Source: Candidatus Magnetomicrobium cryptolimnococcus
Lineage (GTDB): Bacteria > Nitrospirota > Thermodesulfovibrionia > Thermodesulfovibrionales > Magnetobacteriaceae
Assembly: GCA_018606805.1 (NCBI GenBank)
Contig: JAGYWI010000007.1
Span: 1 to 64,000, forward strand
Direction: 5' to 3'
Length of the DNA stretch: 64,000 nt
Below the pieces are notes generated by a model. It was not told the origin of the DNA. It made no database searches and saw only the letters and a list, made by a program, of their open reading frames with translations. Positions 7,890 to 16,385 of the stretch are shown here, one piece after another (position 1 is the stretch's first letter; every line of letters begins with the position of its first letter). Both the position numbers and the translations under genes were made by a program.

Positions 7890-8110
7890 TAATATAGTCT
7901 TGATTTATCATATATATGTGAGATAATTTACACATATATATGATAAATATCTCACATCAAATAACATATAATTAAAAACATCTTAGCAAAATTAATAACT
8001 ATGTAATATGCTAAATTTAGCATAAAATTATTTCTTGGTTTTACAAAATCATTTATTTTGTAATAAAAAACGGCTTAATTGAGTTAGGTATATATATTGC
8101 AACTCTACCC
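7890..8110 (+). promoter_or_regulatory. Conserved promoter module, copy 3 (orphan)
   Basis: Diverged in sequence, but every element is kept: a longer 15-bp inverted repeat (7906-7920/7931-7945), TGATAAATATCTCACATCAA (7941-7960), palindrome TATGCTAAATTTAGCATA (8007-8024), and GG (8087-8088)-N10-GC (8099-8100). Palindrome-to--12 distances (about 174 and 83 bp) match the other copies. Retention of sites and spacing amid drift suggests function. No gene starts nearby: downstream are AATGCCATTAAGTTAA and nested repeats, then the Sia-type operon at 8781. Either its gene was lost or it drives the Sia operon through a ~670-nt leader. Confidence 0.55.
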
Positions 8111-8192
8111 ATGATGTTCAAATACTAAACTGGAGGGATAAAGGGGGGATTAAACATACAATGCCATTAAGTTAAGAAAGATTGCACAAAAA

Positions 8193-8468
8193 ATCAATAC
8201 CGTTTGGCATAAATATTGCTTAAATAAAGTCTCACAAATTTATAGCACATTTCGATTTGATAAGGACACAAAGTGTAGATAATAACATAGGGCAGACACA
8301 TAGGTCTGCCCCTACAATATATGTATTTTTGTAGGGGCGACCCTAGGGGCAAGCCCTTAATTTTACATATTAAATTGAAATGCACTAATAACTCAAAATA
8401 AATGCACCGTGAAAGTGTTTTTAACTGTAACTATACCATCAGCATAATTAATGCCGAACGGTATTGAT
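8193..8468. repeat. Outer inverted-repeat element around MITE copy 2
   Basis: ATCAATACCGTTTGGCAT (8193-8210) and ATGCCGAACGGTATTGAT (8451-8468) are reverse complements with one mismatch. Between them lies the MITE-like element 8241-8390. This is a second case of the small element sitting inside a longer, unrelated inverted repeat. Confidence 0.5.
8241..8390 (+). mobile_element. MITE-like element, copy 2
   Basis: Begins TATAGCACATTTCGATTTGA and ends TTAAATTGAAATGCACTA, with the shared core (AGGGCAGACACATAGGTCTG and GTAGGGGCGACCCTA). It has the same orientation as copy 1; the right end is slightly decayed. Confidence 0.7.
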
Positions 8469-8471
8469 AAA

Positions 8472-8633
8472 AAATGTAGTAAAAGATAACAAGGAATAAC
8501 TAAAAAGATGACAGTCCAAAAATTTTAGGAAGTGCGTAGGCGCACTCCCGTAAGGTGCGTAGGCGCACTCCCGTAAAGGATGCGGGGTTTGGGAGTGCGC
8601 TAAGCGCCTTTTGCCTAAAAGGGTTTTCCCCCA
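8472..8633 (+). repeat. Composite hairpin repeat, long form, copy 1
   Basis: Runs from AAGATAACAAGGAATAACTA through CAAAAATTTTAGGAA, two tandem GTGCGTAGGCGCACTCCCGT units (each itself nearly palindromic), GCGGGGTTTGGGAGTGCGC and GCCTAAAAGGGTTTTCCCCC. The same arrangement is at 26701-26865 and, inverted, at 31559-31711. Short hairpin-only forms occur at 23956, 49987 and 59442. All lie between genes. Confidence 0.7.
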
Positions 8634-8780
8634 CCATCTTTTTCCTTAGCTTTCCTTTCAAAAAATGCTACGTGTTTTAAAAACCATTTTTATTTTGATA
8701 TATCTTGATTTTTATAGCAAACAAACCATAACATAAAATGTCAATGAAACGTTAGCTATAATAGGAGAACACTTAATAGC

Positions 8781-10685
8781 ATGAAACTCACAAGCAAGGT
8801 TACAATCATCCTTACCTCTGTAATGCTACTGTACTTGGCCATTGCACATCTAACACTACGCTCAATAATTATTCCAAACTTCACCTCTATAGAACACAAA
8901 GAGGCAATAAAAGACATAAATAGAGTCTTAGAAGCAATTCACAATGAAATCCACCATCTCGATAAAAGTCTTCGTGATTGGTCATCTTGGGATGATACTG
9001 TTAATTTTATAGAAAATATGGATAGAGAATATATTAAAGTAAATCTGGTAGATTCATCCTTTGAAACAAATGAAATCAACATAATGTATTTTTATAACAC
9101 TACAAAGCAATCAGTATGGGGGAAGTTTTACGATACGCATACTAAACAATCAGATAACAGGCAATTAAAAGACTTCCCTGCCACACTATCAAATAAAGAG
9201 CATCCCTTATTTCGCTATTTAGATGCTAATTATTTAACTAACAACAAAACACCTTTACGGGATATTTCTATAACTGGCCTTATGAAGACAGAAGAAGGGA
9301 TAATGTTAATTGCATCGAGGCCAATTATAAGTAGTAACTATGAAGGTCCAATTAAAGGTGCACTTGTTATGGGAAAAATACTTGCTAATGAACTTATTAA
9401 TGCAATAGCAAAACAAACAAAATTAGACATTGAAATTCGCAACGAGGCAGAATTTACACAAGGCGATAGGTCTATCATAAAAAAACTAACAAAAGAAAGT
9501 CCTTATTTTATCGAAGACATTGATAGCAATCAACTAAAGGTATATACGACCATGAAAGATATAAACAGTAAAACAGCCTTGATGATACAAGTAACTATAG
9601 CTACATATATAACAAGTGAAGGAAAGACAGCATTACATTTTGCACTTATGTCAATTGTGTCAACTGGATTAATAATATTAATCCTACTAATGTTATTCTT
9701 ACAAAGGGTAGTTATAGCTCCTATAACAAAATTAAAAAACCTTGTAATCTCTATACGACAAAGCGGGAATCTATCAAAACGCATAGATTTGCAATATAAA
9801 GATGAAATAGGTGTGCTTGCCTCAGAATTTAACCTAATGATAGATAAGATTGAAAGTAGTACTACAGCGCTTCAACATAAAAACGAAGACCTTATTAAAA
9901 CTCAAAATAGGCTAATAGTAGCAAATGCTCAAATAGTGGAAAGCATCAAATATGCCAGTAATATTCAAAAATCTGTACTTCCTACAAATAATACCATGAA
10001 AGAAAGTTTATCTGATTTTTTTATAATTTGGGAACCTAGAGACACTGTAGGAGGGGATATTTACTGGTATAAGAGGTGGGGATCAGGGTGTTTGTTAGCT
10101 GTTGCTGATTGCACAGGACATGGAGTGCCAGGGGCATTTATTACGTTACTATCAAGAGGTGCCTTGGATATAGCTATGATGACAGTTAATGAAGGCAACG
10201 CTGCTGAACTTATTATAAACATTCATAAAATAATTCAAGTAACCCTTGGACAAAATAAAGACGGGGGGCTTTCTGATGATGGCTTAGAGTTAGGGGTTTG
10301 TTATATACCGCATGACAAGAAGACACTTACATATTGTGGAGCAAGACTTTCACTTTTTTGTTATAATGGTGAAGAGGTACAGGAGATAAAAGGTAGTAAA
10401 AAGCCTATAGGTTATAAAGATATTCCTTATGATACAACATTTACAAATTATATAATAAATATCCCAAAAAGGATGACTTTTTATATGACAACCGATGGAT
10501 TAACTGAGCAAATTGGTGGCGAAAAAAAGATAGCCTTTGGGAAAAAACGTTTAATGGCATTAATAGCGCAGGGATGGTCATATCCAATGGACAGACAGAG
10601 AACTATTATTTATGATACTTTTACACAATATCAAGGCGCTGAGGAGCGCAGGGATGATGTTTTAGTTATAGGTTTTACTATATAA
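8781..10685 (+). CDS. SiaA-like membrane sensor PP2C/SpoIIE phosphatase (CHASE4-HAMP)
   Basis: A 634-residue membrane protein. A first membrane helix (residues 7-27) is followed by an extracytoplasmic CHASE4-type sensor (about 45-275; LRDWSSWDDT, WG, R.I), a second helix (about 286-308), a HAMP domain (about 308-360), a short coiled coil, and a SpoIIE/PP2C phosphatase domain (about 415-634). The metal-binding aspartates sit in VGGDIYWY, ADCTGHGVPGAF and RDDVLVIGF. In the known SiaABCD pathway the phosphatase dephosphorylates SiaC, opposing kinase SiaB. The two following genes are exactly SiaB- and SiaC-like, 24 and 8 bp apart, which supports this role. The extracellular signal is unknown. Confidence 0.85.
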   Translation: MKLTSKVTIILTSVMLLYLAIAHLTLRSIIIPNFTSIEHKEAIKDINRVLEAIHNEIHHLDKSLRDWSSWDDTVNFIENMDREYIKVNLVDSSFETNEINIMYFYNTTKQSVWGKFYDTHTKQSDNRQLKDFPATLSNKEHPLFRYLDANYLTNNKTPLRDISITGLMKTEEGIMLIASRPIISSNYEGPIKGALVMGKILANELINAIAKQTKLDIEIRNEAEFTQGDRSIIKKLTKESPYFIEDIDSNQLKVYTTMKDINSKTALMIQVTIATYITSEGKTALHFALMSIVSTGLIILILLMLFLQRVVIAPITKLKNLVISIRQSGNLSKRIDLQYKDEIGVLASEFNLMIDKIESSTTALQHKNEDLIKTQNRLIVANAQIVESIKYASNIQKSVLPTNNTMKESLSDFFIIWEPRDTVGGDIYWYKRWGSGCLLAVADCTGHGVPGAFITLLSRGALDIAMMTVNEGNAAELIINIHKIIQVTLGQNKDGGLSDDGLELGVCYIPHDKKTLTYCGARLSLFCYNGEEVQEIKGSKKPIGYKDIPYDTTFTNYIINIPKRMTFYMTTDGLTEQIGGEKKIAFGKKRLMALIAQGWSYPMDRQRTIIYDTFTQYQGAEERRDDVLVIGFTI

Positions 10686-10709
10686 AACTTAGGTTGGTAA
10701 ATACGATTT

Positions 10710-11267
10710 ATGCACTTAGAATATATGTTGGCACTTAGACAAACTATTGAAACACAAAAAATCTTTCTCTGTTATAGTGGATATATAACAGAAGAGATTA
10801 TTACCTGTATGGGTTGTGCCTTAAGGCATAAGTTTAGTGTTGATAATACAGATAAAAAGGTTGCTCGCTCGGTCTTTGCTGTTTTTATTGAACTAGCACA
10901 AAACGTAATGCGCTATTGTACACAAAGGGATATAGGCTGTCAAGGTGATGTGATTCTTGACTTTCGGTATGGTATTTTGATTGTGGGTAAAAACAATACA
11001 GACTGGGTTATTTCCTGTGCAAATGTGATAGAAACTGTTGATGTTGAAAAAATACGTCTTTCTTTAAATTATATAAAAGAGCTTGATAGACAAAACCTAA
11101 GGTTATTGCATAAAAAAGCACTTCGAGACGAGCCACACGAAAGTAGCAAAGGGGCAGGATTAGGTTTTATTGAAATTGCCATGCGAGCTACTAAAGGTAT
11201 CGCTTTTGAGTTTACTCATATTGACGATAAGCATTCTTATTTTACAATTGCTGTATATATAGGATAG
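10710..11267 (+). CDS. siaB: SiaB-family protein kinase (DUF6272)
   Basis: A 185-residue protein of the SiaB/DUF6272 family, a GHKL-fold kinase. Visible features are an N-box-like helix (VFIELAQNVMRYC, near residue 55) and a glycine-rich lid region (SKGAGLGFIEIA, near 147). SiaB phosphorylates the small protein SiaC on a threonine in the characterised pathway. It lies between the phosphatase gene (24 bp upstream) and the SiaC-like gene (8 bp downstream). No strong ribosome site is seen (TAGGTTGG), which may indicate coupled translation. Confidence 0.8.
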   Translation: MHLEYMLALRQTIETQKIFLCYSGYITEEIITCMGCALRHKFSVDNTDKKVARSVFAVFIELAQNVMRYCTQRDIGCQGDVILDFRYGILIVGKNNTDWVISCANVIETVDVEKIRLSLNYIKELDRQNLRLLHKKALRDEPHESSKGAGLGFIEIAMRATKGIAFEFTHIDDKHSYFTIAVYIG

Positions 11268-11275
11268 TACTTTAT

Positions 11276-11662
11276 ATGAAATCATTGAAGATAAACCGGA
11301 CTCAACGAACCCCAGAAATAGATTTTAATCTTGAGCTAAATACCTTTGTAATTAAAGGAGAATCATATCCGGAAGATGCCAGAAAATTTTATAAACCAAT
11401 TATTGAATTTTTAGAGGTACATTTGAATACTGTACAAAATGCCGATATAATCTTTGATTTTGAATTAACCTATTTCAATAGCAGCACTTCCAAGATTATA
11501 TCAAGATTATTTAATTTGTTAGAAAACAGTAAAGACAATAACGTCATAATCAACTGGCATTACTTAGAAGATGATGACTACATGAAGGAACTTGGAGAGG
11601 AATTAGCCGACGACTTAGCCTATGCCGTTTTTAATAATGTACCTAAGATATTCCCCTGTTAG
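11276..11662 (+). CDS. siaC: SiaC-family regulatory phosphoprotein (DUF1987)
   Basis: A 128-residue DUF1987 protein: RTPEIDF at the N-terminus, GESYPEDARKFYKPI at about 34, and the phospho-acceptor region FELTYFNSSTSK near residue 68. In the known system unphosphorylated SiaC activates a diguanylate cyclase (SiaD). No GGDEF gene follows here: the next gene is convergent. The output partner must be encoded elsewhere or be different. Confidence 0.85.
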   Translation: MKSLKINRTQRTPEIDFNLELNTFVIKGESYPEDARKFYKPIIEFLEVHLNTVQNADIIFDFELTYFNSSTSKIISRLFNLLENSKDNNVIINWHYLEDDDYMKELGEELADDLAYAVFNNVPKIFPC

Positions 11663-11726
11663 TAAGACCACCAATTTATACTTGAGCACTTAAGCATTTA
11701 AATTGCCATCAATTGAAATATGTCCA

Positions 11727-12917
11727 CTATTGTTGCTGATAAAGTAACTGTTTCTCTTTTATTGTTTTAAATATTGTCTCTGCTACTACTTGATGACCCA
11801 ATTCATTATAGTGGATAGTATCATCTTGTGTACGCTTAAGTTGACTTGCCTTATATTTTGAAAGTTCCTCTCTTAGCTCCAGTATACTAAAACCGTTAGC
11901 TTGCCCTAAGCCTTTTACCTTGCTATATATCTTGGTCAAATTTTGTGTTTCCTTATTTATATCGTTTTCATCTATCAATAATGGAGAAATTACTAATAAT
12001 ACAGGTATATTTTTTGAGTATGATGAGATTTTAGCAAAGCCACCAACTACACTTTTCCAAGACTTTGAGCTATCTTGATGTATTCTGTCCCAATAATTTT
12101 TCCCTAAACCGTAATACGGATGCGACGGATTTAAAGTACTTAATAAGCTAGAATGAATATCTAATCTACGAAGTACAAAATCAAGTAAATAAGAAGGTGG
12201 ATTTTTATGCTCTAAAAACCAAATAGCAGGTGTATATGATAACACCGGATCATTTAGACAATATTGTAATATAATCATATCCGGTTGGAATTTACCTACC
12301 TTAGTTTCAAGTAGATACGCTTCTTGGTCAGTAGTGTAACCATCTACGGCAAAATTTAAAACTTCTATTTGTTGTGCGTTAAATGCAGCTTTATTATTAT
12401 TTAATAGTGTTTCAAGAATTACCGTATAAGGAGCTTGTCCCATTAGCACCAACGGCAAGGCCGCAGATACAGAGTCCCCTAAGACCACAACTCTCAATGT
12501 CCCTTGCTGTTTTTCTATTGATACATCGTTTTTACGTATGATACCATTTTTTTCCGTTAAACGTACATCGCTTTCTCTTTTTATAATGTTATTTTTAACA
12601 AGTTTATTTAAAAATATATGTTTCTCCACATAATTATACGTCAAACTAGGAATATGCTCATAGATTAATTGCGAAAACGACGATTTTCGCCACGCATAAA
12701 TGGAATTCTCCTCCGAATTATTGCGCCATTGCTCTGTTATATTATTTTTCTCTAACATTGACACTGTTTCCATATTACCGTTACTGGGATCTGTCAATTG
12801 TCGTGATACTAATTCAAACATTCCCACTGGCAGTAATATAGCCATCAGTAAAGTTATAAGATTAAAAATTACTGTACTTAATTTATCAGCACTGTCTTTC
12901 TTATTTATAGTGTTCAT
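11727..12917 (-). CDS. Membrane-anchored SGNH/GDSL-fold hydrolase-like protein
   Basis: A 396-residue protein with one N-terminal membrane helix (LSTVIFNLITLLMAILLPVG) and a large extracytoplasmic part. The SGNH blocks are visible: VVLGDSVSAALP near residue 145 (block I serine), NFAVDG (block II), LQYCLNDP near 220 (block III Asn) and DTIHYNELGHQVVA near 366 (block V Asp-x-x-His). Such proteins are esterases or acyl-transferases acting on polysaccharides or lipids. The gene stands alone, convergent with the Sia operon. A second protein of this type is at 51360-52685. Confidence 0.75.
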   Translation of the reverse strand: MNTINKKDSADKLSTVIFNLITLLMAILLPVGMFELVSRQLTDPSNGNMETVSMLEKNNITEQWRNNSEENSIYAWRKSSFSQLIYEHIPSLTYNYVEKHIFLNKLVKNNIIKRESDVRLTEKNGIIRKNDVSIEKQQGTLRVVVLGDSVSAALPLVLMGQAPYTVILETLLNNNKAAFNAQQIEVLNFAVDGYTTDQEAYLLETKVGKFQPDMIILQYCLNDPVLSYTPAIWFLEHKNPPSYLLDFVLRRLDIHSSLLSTLNPSHPYYGLGKNYWDRIHQDSSKSWKSVVGGFAKISSYSKNIPVLLVISPLLIDENDINKETQNLTKIYSKVKGLGQANGFSILELREELSKYKASQLKRTQDDTIHYNELGHQVVAETIFKTIKEKQLLYQQQ

Positions 12918-13277
12918 CTAAATTTTATTCATTACTATATAAACCTCCACTCCCTTAATCCTCCAATCACGCTTTAAAACCTAAAAACAAAATATTTCCC
13001 ACCAACGCTCTCTACTACTTAATCTCCCTTCTACAATATTATTATACTCATTAATACAAAATAAAACAAACATGGTTTACAAAAAAAAAGAAAGCCAATG
13101 GGTATTCAACAATACAGAAACACACTTCTTATCTAATGAAGACCATTTGGGGAATACCATTCGGGTAGAAAATATAATAGACAGCACCATCATTTTTTAT
13201 AATGATAGGAAATCCAAAAATAGCAGAAATAATATTTTACAAACTAATTAGTGTTGGATATACATAATCTTGATTTA
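12918..13277. other. Intergenic region with nothing recognised
   Basis: This 360-bp AT-rich gap lies between the SGNH gene start and the end of the pyruvate-kinase-like gene. I see no coding frame, repeat-family copy or strong hairpin. The promoter of the SGNH gene should lie in its left part. Confidence 0.5.
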
Positions 13278-13853
13278 TCAAAGTATCGGTTTGGCAAGAA
13301 ACTCCAATACCTTTAAATCGAAAAATCGCTTAGATGCTGCCGATTTAATTACAGTAACCGTATCAGCCCCTCGGCCAGTACCTGCCACAGCCACAACCTC
13401 TTGGTTTTCCGGAATAAGTCCAGCATCAACAGCCATCATAACACACTCACAGCAAACCTTAGCTCCTTCACCAAAGCGCCTAAGAGTCTGCGCTACTATC
13501 GTTGTCGGATACAATCCATTATGGGCAGAGGCAAAGGCAGTCTCTATACTATGGGTTATCATTGTCCCTGTATACAGTTTTGCACCATTTTGTCTAATCT
13601 TAGCAGCCACCGCTTCTGTTATTTCTATAGTGTTTGGTTCTTTAAATCCATAAGAATGGGTTATTGCCACTAAATTTACATCTCTATTATCCTTAAAAGT
13701 CTCTGAAAACAATAGCCCAGTATCGCCGCCTGTTGTAGCCACAACTATATGCCTAAATACCCTACTTTCTATAGCATCCTTCACTACTGCAAGACAATCT
13801 ACCGTATTAACAGCACCCGGTTTTTCAAAATAGTATACTTTGCGCTCTATCAT
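13278..13853 (-). CDS. Free-standing pyruvate kinase alpha/beta (C-terminal) domain protein
   Basis: A 191-residue protein made only of the pyruvate kinase C-domain fold (PF02887): RHIVVATTGGDTG near residue 34, LVAITHSYGF near 60, TGTMITHSIETAFA near 94, and AVAGTGRGADTVTVIK near 156. It lacks the TIM-barrel catalytic domain, so it is not a pyruvate kinase. Stand-alone versions are common in Thermodesulfovibrio-like and archaeal genomes and are thought to be allosteric-type or small-molecule-binding proteins; function unknown. It follows pth by 23 bp on the same strand. Confidence 0.8.
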   Translation of the reverse strand: MIERKVYYFEKPGAVNTVDCLAVVKDAIESRVFRHIVVATTGGDTGLLFSETFKDNRDVNLVAITHSYGFKEPNTIEITEAVAAKIRQNGAKLYTGTMITHSIETAFASAHNGLYPTTIVAQTLRRFGEGAKVCCECVMMAVDAGLIPENQEVVAVAGTGRGADTVTVIKSAASKRFFDLKVLEFLAKPIL

Positions 13854-13876
13854 AATAATATATATTTATCCATTAG

Positions 13877-14428
13877 TTAATTAAACCTGTTCATTGCCCT
13901 ATCAACCCCCTCGGTTATTATGGTTTCTATTATAGTTGGACAATCAAACAACACATTATTAATAACCTCCATCTCGGCAGGTTTAAATCGCTGAAGCACA
14001 TAAGCTTCCACTGGCACATAAGGGTCTTTTCCAATGCCTATCTTTATTCTAACAAAGTCTTTAGTACCCAGATTCTCTATTATAGACTGCACACCACGGT
14101 GTCCACCAGATGAAGTATTTTTTCTTATTCGCAGCCTACCAGTTTCCATATCCAAATCATCGTGAATAACTACTACGTGTAAATAGGGAATCTCTTTATA
14201 CCGCAGAAACTCCCTAATAACCGTACCACTTCTATTCATAAAGGTTAATGGCTTAACGAAAAACACCTCATCATCAGCCAACACCCCTGACGCTATTTCA
14301 TAGGTGGGTTTTTTAACCCTTTGTAACATCATATGGTCTACCATCTTATCTACAACCATAAAACCTACATTGTGCCGAGTACGCGCATAATCAATACCCG
14401 GGTTACCAAGACCAACTATAAGCCACAA
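13877..14428 (-). CDS. pth: Peptidyl-tRNA hydrolase
   Basis: A 183-residue bacterial Pth, which frees tRNA from peptidyl-tRNA that has dropped off ribosomes. It begins WLIVGLGNPGIDYARTRHNV (catalytic His in TRHNVGF), followed by KPLTFMNRSG, the catalytic-Asp-containing VIHDDLDM, and GGHRGVQSI. Length is normal. It is the third gene of prs-rplY-pth, a conserved order in many bacteria, 27 bp after rplY. Confidence 0.96.
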   Translation of the reverse strand: MWLIVGLGNPGIDYARTRHNVGFMVVDKMVDHMMLQRVKKPTYEIASGVLADDEVFFVKPLTFMNRSGTVIREFLRYKEIPYLHVVVIHDDLDMETGRLRIRKNTSSGGHRGVQSIIENLGTKDFVRIKIGIGKDPYVPVEAYVLQRFKPAEMEVINNVLFDCPTIIETIITEGVDRAMNRFN

Positions 14429-14455
14429 GGAAATAACACCGTCTCTACTATCGTC

Positions 14456-15094
14456 TTATCGCTCTTCAGTCTTACCCTTTTTAACAATTTCCGGTTCCTT
14501 CTGCTCCCCTTCACTGGCTGTCATCTCACTAATACCAGAAGCAGAAGCCGTCACTGTAGCAAGCACCTCTTCCTTATCAGTAAGTATCTTAACCGCATCT
14601 GGCAGCTTTATATCCCCCACATGCACAGCATGACCAATAGTTAAACCACTTATATCAACTTCGACATGTCCGGGTATACTATCAGGCAGACACTCAATCT
14701 CCACTTCCCTCAAACCTGTCTGGAGTATACCACCATCACGTTTAACCCCAATAGCCGTACCAGCCAAAAATACATGCACGTTTACTTTAATATTCTCTTT
14801 AAGGGAGACCTCGTAAAAATCAACATGCAGTAGTTGCCCTCTAATTGGGTCCTTCTGATAGTCTTTTATAAGTGCAAGCTTTGCCTCCCCGTTTTCAAAA
14901 GCGAGATTAACTAGCACCTGCTCCTCACCAGCGCTATTGATAAAGTGCACAAGCTCCTTGTGCGGTATCTGTATATGAGTAGATTTGCCCTTTCTACCTA
15001 AAACACAGGGTATCTGACCATTTCTCCTTAAACTGCGTGCTCCCCCTTTTCCAAGACTGTTACGTTCAAAAGCCTTAAGCGTTACCCTTTCCAC
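14456..15094 (-). CDS. rplY: 50S ribosomal protein L25/general stress protein Ctc
   Basis: A 212-residue long-form L25 (CTC/TL5). The N-terminal L25 domain (residues 1-90: RNSLGKGGARSLRRNGQIP, VDFYEVSL) is followed by the TL5 beta-barrel C-domain (about 98-185: VHVFLAGTAIGVKRDGG, LPDSIPGHVEVDISGL) and an acidic/lysine tail. It binds 5S rRNA in the large subunit. It lies 18 bp after prs, with its own AAGGAGG site. Confidence 0.95.
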   Translation of the reverse strand: MERVTLKAFERNSLGKGGARSLRRNGQIPCVLGRKGKSTHIQIPHKELVHFINSAGEEQVLVNLAFENGEAKLALIKDYQKDPIRGQLLHVDFYEVSLKENIKVNVHVFLAGTAIGVKRDGGILQTGLREVEIECLPDSIPGHVEVDISGLTIGHAVHVGDIKLPDAVKILTDKEEVLATVTASASGISEMTASEGEQKEPEIVKKGKTEER

Positions 15095-15112
15095 GTACGT
15101 TAAACCTCCTTA

Positions 15113-16057
15113 TCACACAAACAATATGCTAATTGACGTCTCTTCATGAATACTCCTGATAGCCTCACCAATTAGATAGGCAATACTCAAAGAATGAATC
15201 TTTGGGCACTTCTTAATTTCACTGTTTAGAGGAATCGTATTGGTTACAATCAGCTCCTCAATAACAGACTCATTTAGTCTTTCAATAGCCGGCCCGGATA
15301 AAACCGGATGCGTACAGGCAGCATACACATTACGAGCTCCATGCTCTTTAAGCAGTCTAGCCCCCTGCGTGATGGTTCCAGCCGTATCTATCAAATCATC
15401 AAATAAAATAACGTCTTTCCCTATAACATTTCCGATGACGTTCATAACCGAGCATATGTTCGCCTCATCCCTGCGCTTATCAATAATGGCAAGTGGACAG
15501 TTAAGGCGCCCGGCAAATGCCCTCGCGCGCTCAACCCCACCAGCATCTGGGGACACTACCGTAAGATTATCAAGGGAATATTTTTCTTTTACATATTTAG
15601 CAATAACCGGCTCAGCGTAAAGATGATCAACTGGTATATTAAAAAACCCCTGTATCTGACCTGCATGCAGATCTATAGTCAAAATCCTATGCGTACCTGC
15701 TACCGTTATAAGGTCTGCTACCAGCTTAGATGATATTGGTACACGAGGCTGGGTTTTTCTGTCCTGTCTTGCATAGCCGTAATAAGGGATAACCGCCGTT
15801 ATTCGCGCAGCAGATGACCTTTTCAGTGCGTCTATTATTAATAACAACTCCATTAGGTTATCATTAACAGGCGTACACGTAGATTGTATGACAAAGGCAT
15901 CATGTCCTCTAACGTTTTCATTGATTTTCACAAAAGTCTCAGCATCACTAAATCGCTTAACTACCATATCAGCAATGGGAACTTGTAAGTGCTCAGAAAT
16001 TTCCTCCGCAAGCTTCATAGTAGCATTACCAGCAAACAGCTTTATGTCCTTATGCAT
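15113..16057 (-). CDS. prs: Ribose-phosphate pyrophosphokinase (PRPP synthase)
   Basis: A 314-residue class I PRPP synthase; makes PRPP from ribose 5-phosphate and ATP for nucleotide, His and Trp synthesis. Motifs: [16 protein letters not shown] near residue 36, YGYARQDRK near 95, the divalent-cation loop [11 protein letters not shown] near 127, and the PRPP-binding loop [13 protein letters not shown] near 214. It is the first protein gene after tRNA-Gln on the same strand. Confidence 0.96.
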   Translation of the reverse strand: MHKDIKLFAGNATMKLAEEISEHLQVPIADMVVKRFSDAETFVKINENVRGHDAFVIQSTCTPVNDNLMELLLIIDALKRSSAARITAVIPYYGYARQDRKTQPRVPISSKLVADLITVAGTHRILTIDLHAGQIQGFFNIPVDHLYAEPVIAKYVKEKYSLDNLTVVSPDAGGVERARAFAGRLNCPLAIIDKRRDEANICSVMNVIGNVIGKDVILFDDLIDTAGTITQGARLLKEHGARNVYAACTHPVLSGPAIERLNESVIEELIVTNTIPLNSEIKKCPKIHSLSIAYLIGEAIRSIHEETSISILFV

Positions 16058-16084
16058 GTTGTTGTACGCTCCTTCTACCTGTGT

Positions 16085-16159
16085 GTGGCTGGGGCGGGAG
16101 GACTCGAACCCCCAATTGGGAGATCCAAAATCTCCTGACTTGCCGTTTGTCGACGCCCC
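16085..16159 (-). tRNA. tRNA-Gln (anticodon TTG)
   Basis: Read on the minus strand it starts TGGGGCG (16159-16153), which pairs with CGCCCCA at the other end, followed by G and an encoded CCA (16087-16085). The anticodon loop GATTTTGGATC contains TTG. GGTTCGAGTCC is the T-arm. The weak U1-A72 pair is typical of tRNA-Gln. It lies 27 bp upstream of prs, so both are probably on one transcript. Confidence 0.95.
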
Positions 16160-16385
16160 AAGCTTTAATCTACAATCACTTTTTCTATTTTACTTGAATA
16201 TAAAAATTTTGTCAAAAATTAATACAATTTTAACAAAATTTATAATATAACAGTGTTCGCTTACAGTCAATACTCAGTCAGGGGAGGAAAAGTAGCCTGT
16301 CCCCTTTTCCTTTTAACACTGAAAACTGCTAAAAGATTATGTTATTCTTTAGGTAGTTGTATACTAAAGAAGGAGGTTTATTGCT

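Noticed and set aside
8519-8600. Tandem GTGCGTAGGCGCACTCCC units as a CRISPR array
   Set aside because: Only two units, with spacer-sized gaps absent, and the units themselves are palindromic parts of a dispersed repeat. No cas genes are in the window.
16270-16320. GGGGAGGAAAAGTAGCCTGTCCCC as a gene-specific regulator site
   Set aside because: It looks like a generic dispersed repeat fragment, with no second copy in the window to support any role.
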